Source of the DNA: Microvelia longipes
Taxonomy: Eukaryota > Arthropoda > Insecta > Hemiptera > Veliidae
Length of the DNA: 64,000 nucleotides
Direction: 5' to 3'
Assembly (NCBI GenBank): GCA_018340805.1
Contig: JACMZG010000008.1
Span: 18,622,000 to 18,685,999, forward strand
Of this stretch, positions 36,708 through 51,200 are shown in pieces. Below the pieces are notes generated by a model. It saw nothing but the letters and a program-made list of their open reading frames with translations. It was not told the DNA's origin and did no database searches. Made by a program: the position numbers and the translations under genes. How positions within the stretch are numbered: position 1 is the first letter of the stretch; each line of letters begins with the position of its first letter.

Positions 36708-36790
36708 AATAGTTTGCCCAGCATAAGCCGGGCGAACTATTTAATAAAGGGGACCTGTTTAAAGAGGTCCATAAGGACCTCTTTAAACAG
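36708..36790. repeat. Two adjacent hairpins
   Basis: First: AATAGTTTGCCC (36708-36719) pairs with GGGCGAACTATT (36730-36741). Second: CTGTTTAAAGAGGTCC (36755-36770) pairs perfectly with GGACCTCTTTAAACAG (36775-36790), 16 bp with a 4-nt loop. They lie about 340 bp upstream of the SEC63 start. Confidence 0.8.
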
Positions 36791-37128
36791 ATACATTAGT
36801 ATACATATAGGTACAGTCCAGGTAGTTTAAAGTGGTAAAAAGTATCTCTTAATTAAATCAAATATAATTTTAAAATTTATGTTCATGAACGCTTCTCTCG
36901 CGTTGTTGAGTTAAAAAACATGCAATGTCATCATTTAACAAATCAATTTTTTTTAAATCTGTATTTAGATTACTATAAAGTGCCAACACTGCCTACACGT
37001 CGGTTGGTTTTGTACACCTGTGTTCTTGCTGATAACATGACAAAAAAATAATGTTCGCTAAAATAAGTTTTATAATTTAATATTTAAGTTTTTTTAGTAT
37101 TAAATAATATTTATTAATTATTTAAATT

Positions 37129-37252
37129 ATGGGTGGTCAGAAATTCCAGTACGACGAGAGTGGTGGAACGTTTTTCTATTTCGTTTTATCGTTTTTAGCT
37201 CTAATTTTAATTCCAAGCACTTACTACTGGTGGCCGCGTAAACAGAAAGAAG
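37129..37252 (+). CDS. SEC63: SEC63 exon 1
   Basis: Residues 1-41 plus one base. MGGQKFQYDESGGTFFYF and the first membrane segment, ending TYYWWPRKQKE. Donor AAG|GTACTC. The ATG gives the family N-terminus. Confidence 0.95.
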
Positions 37253-40200
37253 GTACTCATTATATGGAAATTTTATTATTTATTTATACTATTTTTTTAT
37301 ATAAATTTAAATTTCAAGACACTGTGTAAATACCTGGAGTACGTGGAGAATTTCAGCATAAAGTGTACCGGTGTACCGTTAATCCCTTAATTTTCGGTGA
37401 CACCATTTTTTTTTGAATATTTTATGGTTTGATAACCATTCAGGACACATATTATTATTTCGGTGACATTTTCTTTATATTACATTACATTAAAAACTTA
37501 AACGACTTGTTTTTTTGGTCTGCAGGATTTAAATATTTAGTTAACTTGACATTGAACTTGGTACCTGTTGGTCCATTATGAAGTTTATAATTATAAGAAT
37601 TACCCTTAACTTTTAGAAGAGTCTTCTATTTTCAAGTAAACAGAATAAAGGTAGGGGGCTCAGTGTTCTAACTCACTTGGAATAATAATAATGATAATGC
37701 CTGTTTAGAGCCTTCAGGCTCATCAAGGATAACCCAGGGGGATCCAACTATACTGGTTGTGGCAACTGTTACGTTCTAAGTGTAATCTAAAGTGGGTTCA
37801 CTCGGAATAAGCATTAGTTTTGAATAAGGCTTAGTTTTGAAGTTGATATTATTTTTCTTTATTTAAAGTTTATTTTTAATTTTTTTATTTAAAAAATTAT
37901 GAGTTTATTTATAAACTTTTGTACAATGATACAATAGTACTGTATTCACCAACAATATTATGTCTAATAATGTGTATCTATGTGTATGATATAGATACTC
38001 TTATTTTTCAACACATGGGGTTTGGCAGGGGGTTCACCCCCAGCTGTTCACATGGTATTTTTAATTATAGCTTAGACTCTTCCCCGATAAAAATGAGTTT
38101 CAGGGTTGAACACTGTGTTAAATCCTGTTCGCATGACAACTTCTGGGGGGACACCCTGCCAAACCCTTTGTGTGAACGAAGTATATATAATAGACTTGTA
38201 TATTATTAATAATAGTATAATAACTCAGTCTTAACTGCCAATAACTTGTCTCATATTAACTATGTGTATATATCTATTAATTTTGATGCACTATGTCGGG
38301 AGATCTCTGGAGGAAGATTGGTTTTTTCACCAATAATGCAGGAACGCAGTGCTATCAACTATGTCAAAATTAATTGCCTTAGTAGTTGAGAGGAGGTCAA
38401 AGAAGTATAAATGTTTCAAGGCATTACCTATTGCTGGTGAAGTTAAGCAACTCAATTATATTTATTTCTCACAAAAAATGACCATTCATAGTTGCCGAGT
38501 TACATTGGAATTTGTTTGCCTGTAAAAGATATTGGCAATGCTACCACTTTTTATGCTCAAATGTGGTGCTGGGCTTCAAAAACTTATCCTGTCTATAAAA
38601 AATTGTAGACCCCTGAGTTTGCATGCTTATATTTTTTAATGACAAGTCCAATTTTAATGAAATAAGTTTACGTCGTTAAAATTTTATTTCATATACAAAT
38701 TTGTTTTATTTATGTTTCTGATTATATTACTAAAAAACTATTAAACAAAAAAACATTTTTTGACATCCATTTTACAAAACCCAACTTTATTACATTAACT
38801 TAAGAATATTCAACCTATTTAATTTAAATTTTTAGGTCATTTAGACATCGTATAAATAAATGTGTGGCAAATTTCAAGTCAAAAAGTTTATCAGTGTTTT
38901 CCTAATTAATAGTTTTATTGAGGACTTATCTTTTAAATAGCTGAAGATAAAGATCAAATTTCCACTAAAAATATTCCTATACATAATTTATAAATATAAT
39001 TTGTTTATGTGTTTGATAATACAGCAAACACCCATACAGTGTGTACTGAATTATTGTTGTTGTGTGATTGTGTGAGAGGGAAGGTAGAGTAAAAGAGGGA
39101 AATAAATTTGTGTAGTGGTAGACCTAAATTTCCCTTCCTTGCCTTAAATTCTTCCCTACAACTTGCTCAACCTACACATATTACCTCGTACTTATTACAT
39201 CAAACGTTTAACCAAGCAGTCCCGTAGCCAGGTAGGAGCCAGGAGAGGTATCATCCCCCGCTGACAAATTAGTTTTCACTGGAAATCTTTTATAGATGTG
39301 TGAATATTGCCCCACTCAGGGATTGGTTCCCCCCCCCTCCCCTACACGGATTCTGTTTGGTTTAACACTTGTAAAAAATAATTTCTATGAAGAGAAATGA
39401 AAGCAACTTAGTAATGTATTGTCCAACAAAACTTATTGTCTTAAGATGTCTTCTACTTAAATTACAAAGCAGGCAAAAAAATAATTTATTTTGAAACAGC
39501 AGTGCACAAAAGATACTTTCTCTACTTGTTTGAATCATGGAATTATAAATTTGTTTTTCTCTTGCTTGCATGTTGTTGAGAAGGAAGATGGCAAGAATTA
39601 CTTATACTATTGAAATTTCCCAGGTTAATAAAAATATTTGTAGCTAGGTCATTTCAGGTCACCAGCCTAGAGTTAATCTCTTGACTCTAAATTTAAAATA
39701 TTGTGGATAAGTATGTAAGATCAAAACATTAGTAATTGGATTCAGTTTCTTCCATTTCTTGCCTGGAAAATGTTTGATCTTTAAGTTATGCCTCGTCAAT
39801 GGTGCTCAAGTGTTAGTGATGGTAAAACTTTAATGATTATCAAAAAGAAGTGATAATCAATATCTAATAGTTCATAAAACTACCAAGTGTTAAGAAATAT
39901 ATGAATCGACAATCATGGGGATGAGGTCAAATAACATTTATGATAATAGACAACCCACCCTTAAAAACCCCTGTTCTAATATTAGAGGGAAAAAGAAAAT
40001 TCCAATCAATAATCTTTCTGAGGCACTCAATTGTTGGATTGAGAAGGCAAGATAGTGCTCTTGACTTTGAAAAAATTTCTTTTTGCCACATTCTTTCTTA
40101 ACAACAAGTAACTTTGTAAATCTTTTATACTGTTTGATAAATCTTAAAGTTTGAGTCAAGAAATTAACTGTTGGCTGGTAACCTGACTTGATTGGGTAAG

Positions 40201-42219
40201 AAATATTGTTATTAACCTAGGAAATTCTTAACCATGGGGTCATTCCAATAGTATAAGCAATTCTTAAATTACTAGATAATAGTAGGCAGTAATTCTATAT
40301 GTTACAAAATGTATTTTGTTTTAATTATTCAGCCATCATTGTGGCCATCTTCAGAACAATAACTGAAACATAAAATCAATCAAATAAATTTCTTACAATA
40401 TAAAGACATTTATATATTATTATGATATTATTTGTCTTTTTATTGTAAGTAATTTATTTTATTGATTTTATGTTTCAGTTATTGTTCTGAAGATGGCCAC
40501 AATGATGGCTGAATAATTAAAACAAAATAATTTTGTAACATAGAATTAAAGCCTACTTTTATCTAGTAATTTAAGATGAAATTCTATAAACTAAGAAGTG
40601 AAACTAACGAAAAACTATTTAAGCAATTCTTATCATCTCCCTTCTCAACAACAAGTAAGCAAGAGAAAAAAAATCCATAAGTCAAAGAGAGAGTAATTTT
40701 TATTGTGCACTGCTGTTTCTAAATAATTTTTTCTTCGCCTGCTTTTTAATTTAAACCCATGGTTGGTTTGAGTAAACATTTTATGACAATAATTTTTGTT
40801 TGACAATACATTTCTGAGATGCTTTCTTTTCTCATCATAGAAACTATTTTTGATGGTTGTGAAACCAAACTCACTCCTTGGTACAGGCCCACAGCCAGCC
40901 AAAACTTGAAAATTTGATATTTTTATCTTCAGCTGTTTAAAAGATACAAGCCCTCACTAAAATCGTTAATGAAGAAAAACCCAATTAACAATGTCTAAAT
41001 GACCTAAAATTTTTAATTAAATATGTTGAATTGAATATTATTAAAACAGTAAAAAGTTAGAGTTGGGTTTTGTAAAATGGATGTTAGAAATTGGCCCTTT
41101 TTTAGTTTTTCAGAGATAAAATATTAAAAAATAAATTTAAAACATATTTTCTAGATGATATACATTTTTATTAAATTGTTTAATGATGTGAACTTATTTA
41201 ATTAAAATCGGATTTGCTGTTTACAAGATATAAGCATTTAAACTCAGGGGTCTACAATTTTGTTTCTAGACAATAGATAGTCCATAATTTAAGTATAATT
41301 ATTTACCAACTCATGTTCAACCTAGGAATAATAAACAGACAAAAAAGAGATAGGATAAAGCTAAATGAAAAAAATATAGCCTATTAATCTTGATTATAGG
41401 ATACAATTAATAATAATTAAATTTTAGTAGTTTACAAGCACCTTTTGATAAAGGCACAATAAAAATCTTTGTTATGCTCTAAAATAAAATCAAAATTGCT
41501 TTCATCTTTGTATTAAAACTATATATTATTGATATCATTACAAACTAAAACAAATGCATTACTTTTTCCTAATTGTATAAATTAGGAAAAGTAAAAATGT
41601 ATTCAATTTATTAAATTATAATTAATCTTGGAAGATTAGTGCACACAATAGTCTAGTCCACAACTCTGGGTCCCTTTTATGAATACAGACAGCATATTGA
41701 AAAAACTGGTCTATACTTAGTACAGACCGTTTTCCTACTTGGTCTTTATATTGCTTTAGTGTAAACCAATAGACAATGTATTACATATAAAAGATATTTC
41801 TAATGAAAATCTTGCTGTACTTTCTCAGATCCAGATAAAGAAGAGCAGGACTGCCACTGTGATGGGTGTCAGAAAAAGAAACTTATACTTTTGTCTAGTG
41901 ATCCTTGGAAGGGGACTAAACATTTACTTACGTTAGTATCTTATTGTAACTGTTATTTATTAGTCTTTATGTGTTAAATTCCAACCTTTAATGACCAACT
42001 ATTGTCTATTATTATTAATACTTGATTACCTTATATGATCAGAATCAGAGTTGAGCCAATAGAACATTTTTTACAAGGAATATTTCACTATTTTGTTCCT
42101 GAAGAGAATAAGAAATAAATTTAAAGTCTTTGTTTTTATATTTTATTGAGAGACTTTTAATATGTATAAACATGTTTGTAGCGCCTTTATTTAAATAAAT
42201 TAATTTCTTTTAAGATATA

Positions 42220-42273
<54 letters not shown>

Positions 42274-45200
42274 GTGTGTGTATGTATAAGTAAATAATTA
42301 GACATTAAACATATGATAAAAAAAGGTTACAAAAAAACCTTGTTTGCACTTTCTTAAATGAAGGAAAATATCTTTTTGAAAAATTTTATTGAATTTAACC
42401 TATTTTTTTATCAAAGAGACTTCTACTACTAGAGGGAGAATACACTAGCTCTTATCATGACCTGGTAATTGTTACTGCGATTTTCTAGTTTTTAAATGCT
42501 CTTTTTGCTTTCTGCCTTCACCAGCTTCATATTAAGTTTTTACAGAGGTCTGTGCAACAAATAGGTGATGAAGATGCTTTCAGTAGGTTTTAGTAGTAGT
42601 TCCTTCTCCTTTAATTATGGCTCTCTTTGACATATCTACTTTGTACTTGATTGTTTGATAATGGCTTTATAGCCGAAACATCTAATTAATCTTTGTTTTC
42701 TTTTACTACCCAATAGGACCTAACCTTCTCTTAAATTATTAAAAAAAAATGCATTTCCATTATTATTTAAGCTGGAGACAACGTAAAGTAGATCCATTCT
42801 TGCCTCAGATAAAACAGAAACCAACTCGCATTTGCTGCAAAGAAAACCTTGTAAAACCCTGGCTGGGTTGGCTGGCCTTGAATTCAAGACCTCCATAGTG
42901 AACAGTACTAAGGATTGCCTCATATTAAGGTCCTTCCCAGGCTGGATTTGAACCCTCGACCACGGGGTCGAAAGGCGAGTGCTCTACCATTGAGCTACCA
43001 GACTCTGTAATATTGTTATTATTTATTAGAATATAAGGATATGTTAGGTAATTATAAGATATGCAGTTATTTGTTTGTTATAGGAAATGTGTTATAGTGT
43101 TTGGCTGGCTGATGTTAATATTTCTTGCATACAAAGTATCTCAGTTTGATTACGAGTATGCTAATTTTGATCCTTACGATATCTTGGGAGTAGCCCCGGT
43201 AAGCATATACTTTTTTCTTTTAGTATTTATTTACTTCATACTGTCATTTATTTATGTCTATTAAACAGGGAAGTTTGACCTTAGAGTGTTATCAAATCCA
43301 TTTCAGTGGTCCCTGATCACAAAAAATAAGTTTTTTTCTAAAGGTTGTGCATAGTGTTTTTTGTGTAGATATTGCATTATAATCTGACCATTAACTTTTC
43401 AATTTGTAAATAATTATTGTGGATTTTCCTAAGAAAATGCACAAAAATGTTTAGCATAAACTTAACTTAAGATTTGAGATTTCTGTGATAAACATGTGCA
43501 ATTCCTTGGGGAATTACAGATAAATATCTTAAAAGTCGACATATCACTGACCTGAACTGAAATGGTTTGTTAGCAAGAAATCATTTAGGAACCATTCTTA
43601 AGAAAATTTATGTGGTGTGTAAACATTTTCCTATATATTCTGTGAGTGTATGCGTGTGAATATTTATTATGTTAGAATTTCGTTTACATGTTCGATTTCT
43701 AATGTATGTTTATAGTCTTTGAAAAAAACTAGTCTTGAAAGTCTTGCAAATTCTGCTTATATGTTATTTGTTTACATTATAAATGTATGTTGCAGAGTGC
43801 CTCACAAGGAGAGATAAAGAAAGCCTATAGGAAGCTCTCTCTGGTACTGCATCCTGACAAGGAAACTGGTGATGAGAAAGCATTTATGAAATTAACTAAA
43901 GGTAACTCCTTTATTGTGTCTTATATTATCAACATTTTATACATAATTTAGCATAACTTTAAATTAACTTATACTACATGTTTTATAAGTTTTGATGTCG
44001 TTTTAATTATCCATGGTAAAATGCCATTTAATAACAAATAATAAAATAACAAATAATATGAAACAACAACAATGTGACCGTTTGTGCTGGAGTCTGCAGC
44101 ATTGGGCTGGTTTGGCCAATGCTGCAGACTCTAGTACAAAAATGATACTACTGAGTACGGTAGCTCAGTGGTAGAGCGCTTGCCTTTCGACCTGGAGGTA
44201 GAGGGTTCAAATCCAGCCGGGGGAGGACCTCAATATGAGGTTATCCCTTGTAACTTACCCTCGGGAGGTCTTGAATTCAAGGCCGGCCAACCCAGCCAGG
44301 GTTTTACGTGGTTTCTTTGGCTACTAATACGCAAATGCGGGGTTGGATCTTGTTTCATCTGAGACAAGTCTGGATCCACGTTTCCGTTGTCTCCAGCTCA
44401 AGAAAAGTTAATGTTCTGCGGGCTAGGGGAGATAAAGGTAGGAAAGATATACTGAGCCTTTGTATGTCCAAAAACTTAGTCAGTGAAAGTGATGGCAGCG
44501 ACACGAATAACGTAAGTGACTAGGAACAAAGTGCTCGGTTCTTGAAGACAGACGTCTCCTAATGGCACTATGGAGCTTTGACTTTCAGGTCAGGGCTAAA
44601 GAATGAGTTTGTGCTCACTGACATCTGGGTGCTAGAGTTCTCTGTTGGGAGGCACTGGGCTAACCAGAGCGGTGAGCCTAGCTAGAGTCTGGTGATGCTA
44701 GAGGAACTGATGAGATTGGTGAGACTGGAAGGACGAGGCTAAGTGAGACTAATGTGATCAGAGGAGCTAGTAAGAATAGATGAACCAAGCACACAGTGAA
44801 CTAATAGTCGGTGCTAGCCAGAGTCTAGCTGGTCTAGATGAACTGGGCACACTGTGAACTAGTCGCGGGCACTAGCCAGAGCAGTGGGTTTGGATGGAGT
44901 CTGGTTGGGCTAGATGAACTAGACACACTGTGAACTAGTCATAAGTGCCACACTGTACGGAGGGCGTTTTTCCTAGATGATTGGATGTGTACAAACTCAG
45001 GGGTTGAGTTAGATTTGAGTAAGGGGAAAACGCTAAAATGACCCTACGGGTTTAAACGTGAAAAGAAAAAAAATGATACCACCTAAAGGCCTGTATTTAA
45101 AAGAAAATTTAAAGTTTATAGCTAATACTTAGCTATAAAATTCAACATTAGTACTGTTGTCAACTGGTTTTTCTTTCTCATTCATTTAGTATTATTTTAT

Positions 45201-48200
45201 TTTTATCTAGACAAATTACATTCATTATTTATTCAAATTTAGAAGAACTCTTTTGTGACTCCTAGCCCTGATGCCAGGTATTGGTCAAGAGCCTGAAGGC
45301 CTCTTGTTTTTTACTATTTTTCCTTTGCATATAATATTTTGTAAATACTTTATGTTATAAGCAAATAAATTTGAATATTATTTAGTTATGAATTTTTAAA
45401 TTAAATTGTGTGTGTGTTTAGCTTACCAAGCCTTAACAGACGATGAAGCTAGGAAGAATTGGGAGAAGTATGGCAACCCTGATGGGCCAACTGCCATGTC
45501 TTTTGGTATTGCTCTACCTTCTTGGATTGTTGAAAAGGAGAACTCTTTCTGGGTAATCCATTTTACCTAATTATTTAATTGTAAAAGAAAAATTAAGGAA
45601 TTTTACTCTAAGGAAATGCACTAAAACATTTTAAAAATTAGCAAAACAAACAGAGGCAACCCAGAAATTAGAATAAATATATCTGGGGCGCTTTCATCAC
45701 CCTGTCTTACACCTTGTTTTGTTTGTATTTTTCTTTTTTCTTCACCAGCATTTATTTCCAAAGACTGTTGTTGTAACTGTCTATCTCTTACCATGATGTT
45801 TAATAAAAAACACTAGAAATAAAAACAATTAATATATTGTCAACCGAAATAGTAAAAAAAAATTATAACTGGCCGGTTTCGAATTTACGTCATCATCAGA
45901 GCTATTTACAGACTCTGATGATGACATAAAGTTGAAACCTGTCAGTTATAATTTTTTTTATACTATTGTGGTTGACAATATATTAATTGTTTTTATTTCT
46001 AGTGTTTTTTTTTTATTAATCATCATGGTGAGTCTATACCAAAACATTTCTGTCAAAACAACTAATGTTGTTGTTTACCAACTAATGATTTATCATCTAC
46101 CAAATCTGCAGTACATTGGTATTGACATGAAGTGCAGCTAATAAACTTAACTGGGTATTTTTATGTATTAAGGAAACCATTTTAACCAATTCATTAAAAT
46201 TAACCTGCATTTTAATGAATTGGATTTGTTGGATGTACTGAAAACCATGTATTTTTATAACTGTCTGTTTTTATAAAGGCTTGTTTTTATAACAGTCTGG
46301 ATAGTTATGATAAAAGTTTAGTTGTAGAAATGTATGAAAGTAGCATGTGATTTGATTATTAATATTATGAGTAGCTGTATTTATAATTGTGTGTTGTGTG
46401 TAGGTTCTTGGGCTGTATGGTCTGGTGTTCATGGTAGCTCTACCTACAGTTGTAGGTATGTGGTGGTACAGGTCTATTAGATACTCTGGAGATCAGGTGA
46501 ATACTTTTTACACTTTTAATTATTTTTCTCTGTACTATAACCAATACGTTAATGTTGAGTGGACCAAAGGCCTGCTTAGAAACAGGGGCTAAAGATCCCA
46601 GATTTTGGTATCAGGAAGCTAATTTAATCACAAATGTAATGGACAAGCATTGAGCAAGGGCAGTACCTGGATTTGGGACGGCTGGAAACTAAACCCATGT
46701 TTTTTATAGTCTGAGGATGAATGAAGCGAGTCTGAAGACTTGCTGTAATTGAGCTTAGAGAATCCGGTATGGCGAGGTAAGTACACTGAACCCCATATGT
46801 TTTATATATTTCTTAGATCAAACTGTAGTCTCACTCTTTTCTTTCAAACTATAATGTTTTGTTTCTGTTTCCAGGTTCTTTTAGATACAACACAGATATA
46901 TTTCTATTTTTTCCACAAGACACCATCTATGGCTTTAAAACGTGTTATTATGATTCTCGGAGCTTCCCTTGAATTCGAGAAGAAATATAATAGTGAAATT
47001 GTTGAGAGGCCAACTGATAATTTGGAAGTACCTCAGGTAATCAATTTTTACATATTTTGAAGTGGGCAGGACCAGGCAAATGAGCTCCTACTTTAAAGCC
47101 CTTATTCCCACTTTTCTTAGTTTTAGCTAATACCCTGCCACATTTAAAGGTCTAGTTTTTGTAATTATTTAATATTTTAAATTATAATGTATTGAGTTTA
47201 TATTGTGACCCAATATCTACAATTCCTCTTTGTGTAAGATTTTTAAGGATCCTGGCTTTCACTAAATAACTGCAAGGTTCACTGCATCATACATACATAT
47301 TGCAAACCAATCTGTCTACATCATATAACTACAAACCAGGCACTACTAAATTGATTCTACCCTGAGGGTCTTAAATTTTGTTTAACTCGGGTGCCTTTGG
47401 GATTGAGGATGTAGGGTTACCTGAAATCCTACAGGGCAAAACCACTAACTTCGAAGACGTGACCTTTTTCAAAAGTCCATCATAAAATCCTTGGGGGCCA
47501 TGCTGAGATTAAACCCATAATAACTTGAGGGTTGAAAGTGCAACAGTCTTGTACAGCAACCATTACTCCTCTGCATGCTGGTGACCTTAAAGGTAGCAAA
47601 GAGTAAGGGACATCAGACTACCTCCTTGGTAGTAATAGTACATTACTTTGATTATAATGATACATTTTACAGTACAAAATTATGATTATAATTGAAAAAA
47701 GTATTAATTTTCTATTTTTAACTTTAGGGTCTGTCTAAATCAATTATTATTCTATATTAATTTAAGATCTATTTTTGCTTTATTTGGCCATGCTGTTTTT
47801 TAATGACTTATGCTTTTGTTTTAGTTAATAAAACAGCTTTACAACCTAGGAGAGAAGAACAAAGAGAGACCCCTCTGCTATTACTACTCTATTAAAGCTC
47901 GTGCTCTGATACATGCACATCTCAGTCGCATACCTCTAAACCCTATGACACTGGACAAGGATCGCATGTATATTGTCAAGAAATGTCCCTACCTTATACA
48001 GGAGATGGTTTCCTGTGTTTCACAGCTTATTATACTAGCATATGCTAGGAGAGGTAAATATAAATATATTCTGATAATAAACTAATTAATGAAACTTAAT
48101 ACAGCTATAGAGCTGGAAGGTATCCCTCCAAGCTGCTATATTAGTTGGATAAAACCTTATCTAAATAAGGTTTTAGATGTTAATAATATTAACATTAATA

Positions 48201-51200
48201 TTTATGTTAATAATAATTTATTTAATATCTATAATTAATAATAGTTAATTTCTGTCACATTTCTCCTCTGTTGTTTAAAACTGATCAGATTTTATTGAAG
48301 TTGTGTGAATCTCAAAACACTGAAGTGTGTTGTCCCTAATATCTTTTGGCAGACCAAGCTCTCTATTTTTGGTCATCATTAGGGTTGACAAAAAATAAAT
48401 GGGCTATTTTGGGCCTTATTATCTGGTTTAAATTGCTCAAAGGATTTTGAATGTCCAATTAAACTTGATTGCACCTTTTGTATTTATATTTATTTAAGCT
48501 TTTGAGGAGGAATAGGTCCAAATTAATAAAAAAAACTAATTTTGCCGAGCTTTCGATATAATTTTATCTTTTTCAAGGCTTAACATATTAAATAATTACA
48601 AAAAACAGTTACATGGTTGCTAACAAAACATTCGTTTTTGTTAGTTTTTTTTTATTAATTTGGACCTATTCCTCCTCAACAGCTTAGATAATTTAAAATA
48701 GAGGTCCCTATAAAGTTTTTTGTCTTATTCATATTTATGAATACAAATCATATATTCATAGTTATGTCTATTCTGAAGTACAGAATTCGTTCCTTGTCTT
48801 TTTGTTACTGTCACAGGTACTGGTCAATCAAGTTAATTCATTAACACCTACTTTTAACCATTCAGGCATATCATATTACATGTCGCCCAGTTATTGTTTT
48901 TGTCAGAATCATGCCATTATATGTTTCAGTACCCAGACTGCCGACTATAGAGACAATAGAGAACTGCATGAAGTTGTGTCCAATGGTAGTGCAAGGTCTC
49001 TGGGAGTACAAGAGTCCTCTTTTACAACTTCCCCATGTCAGTGAAGAGCATCTTAAACACTTTGCAAATAAAAAGGTAACAAACTGTCTAGTTAATACTA
49101 ATTGTGAATTAATACATTGACTTTAATTTCAAGGTTCAGTCAGAAATCAAAATAGCTCAACTTAAGGTAACAATCTTGTAAATAAATAAAACCATTATAA
49201 ATAAAAGTTTATATTATACTAGATCCCCCCCCCCTCCCTCATTAGGTTTTCTCCCACAATTATGTTTTTTTATAGTTAACTTTTTCTAGAAAGTATTTGT
49301 GTATTGTAAGTATTAAAGAAAAATAACTATTCTTATAAATATTTGTTCATACATTTATGAACTAGTAATGGATTGCATCTAGAACTCACATCAGAAGAAT
49401 ACATCAAGTATAAATATTTAAAACATATTTGCTTCCGAGATTGAGTAAATAGAAAAACATTAGTTCACTAGCTTTCTAAAATTTAAATGCCAAAATTAAA
49501 AAAGTGTCTTGCATTGCTTGCTAAGTTGTATAGTTTATTTAAGAAATACTTTCTTAAATACTCATGCTTGATTGCATGAGTTACTTATTAATACGTATAA
49601 AAAAGGGATCATATCACACGCTACATTACGTGTATTAATAATTGTGTGTATAAAAATTAAACCCATATATTATTGCATATATATCTAATTTTACAAAATG
49701 AAAAGGATCTTGCTTCGTATGAATTATTGTTTATATTAAAAATGAAACATAGTGATAATAGGTTCTCTAGGTTACTTACATTTATAACAATACATAGTAT
49801 AAAAGGCTTTGCTTTGCTTACTAGATTAATTCCTTTTGATTAATTATTTTATGTTTACCATAGTGATAGTGATTATAATTGAGGAGAGGTGATAGATCAC
49901 CTAGCAAGTAGGCCATGTTGTTGGGCCCTTCTTGCTAACTCCCTTAGATAGAAGATAGTGTTGTATACCTTATGCATTTTACGTCTAATCCACAGAAGAG
50001 CAGTGACTTTTTACTTTAAGCTCTTTAGCTTCAACTAGAAACAACACGTGCCCCACTACCAGACTAGGCAGAAACATATATATTTAATATAAACTACTAT
50101 TGAGGGTCCTAAATTTTGCCTTAACCCAGGTTCATTTAAGGTTAGGGATCTTTTTCAAGTACCTGACATAGCACAGGCTTGGAACCACTGGATTAACATT
50201 CCTTTTGAAGGACAGGATGTGAAAGGATTTGGATCCCTCGCATGGAAATCCTAGAGGCCCCGACTGTGATCAAACCCAGACTGTCTGGGTGGCACATGTC
50301 TCAGTGCACATGCTAACTATAAAACCACAGAGACCCCTTACATTTACCATTTTTGCCGTCATTTTAAATTTTTCTGGATTTTTTTTAAATTGAAGCAATC
50401 ATCATTTATTTTCTTTTCCTACTCTTTTTAAGAGCTTTACATTGTTATAGAACACAATTTTTTCACTCAATTTATTCCATCTGGTGTGCCATTTTGAAAA
50501 TATTTGTTAGAATACGACCAAATGACCAAAAATTATACTGCTCTTACACATAGAAATTCTATATGTATGCTAAATTGAACTCAAAGCATCTTGAACCTGA
50601 ACAGTTTGACAAGCACATGATTGTCTGCTATTGTTTCAGAGGCAAGTGAAGAGTCTTCAACAATTGGCACAACTAAAAGCTGAAGACAGACGAGGTGTGC
50701 TGAAGTTTCTGGGAGATGATGAGTGTAACGATGTCATTAAAGTGTTGAGTAAAATGCCTCTGATTGATTTCTCGGTGAGATCCGAGGTAATAGATGATGA
50801 AGCCAGTAATGTCTACACTGCAGGAGCTATAGTTACAGTTACCTGTAGCCTGGAGAGGAAGGAAATGAGAACTCTGTTTGGAGATGACTCTGCCGTAGAT
50901 AAGCATTTAGCTGAGGACACGCCACAGGATAGTGCTGAGGTTACAGGTGACAAGGAAGTCAAAGAACAGGTAACATGTGTTTATTTAGTTGAACCTGCTC
51001 CATGTATATTCGGATGTCATAGAGATTGTTGTCAGGTTGGTAATACTAATGGTGGGAAAACGAAAGGGTGATCAAACATTTTTTTTTATTATAGGTTTAG
51101 CATAGGAGCTATTCAAAATTCTTTTTTTTAATTATTTTTAGATAATTTGTGGTAAATGAGTTAAAAAGTGATAAAACGACCATCAGTGCTTTAAAAATTG

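Larger units (their letters stand above)
35085..37128. promoter_or_regulatory. Shared intergenic/promoter region akirin-SEC63
   Basis: The two genes diverge from this 2.04 kb interval. 35260-35480 is clearly richer in G and C than its surroundings, has a CCAAT on the plus strand at about 35344, and is the best promoter candidate by position. The centre-right half is occupied by an R1 repeat copy and hairpins. No TATA or initiator can be assigned with confidence. Confidence 0.4.

Noticed and set aside
39362..40902. Minus-strand open frames of 69, 73 and 85 codons in SEC63 intron 1
   Set aside because: Two of them lie in the paired arms of the diverged inverted repeat and encode nothing alike in their partner arm.
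44154..44225. Possible tRNA gene
   Set aside because: A and B boxes are present but the acceptor and anticodon stems do not close, and the same sequence plus a common body recurs at 42740-43006. It is a SINE head.
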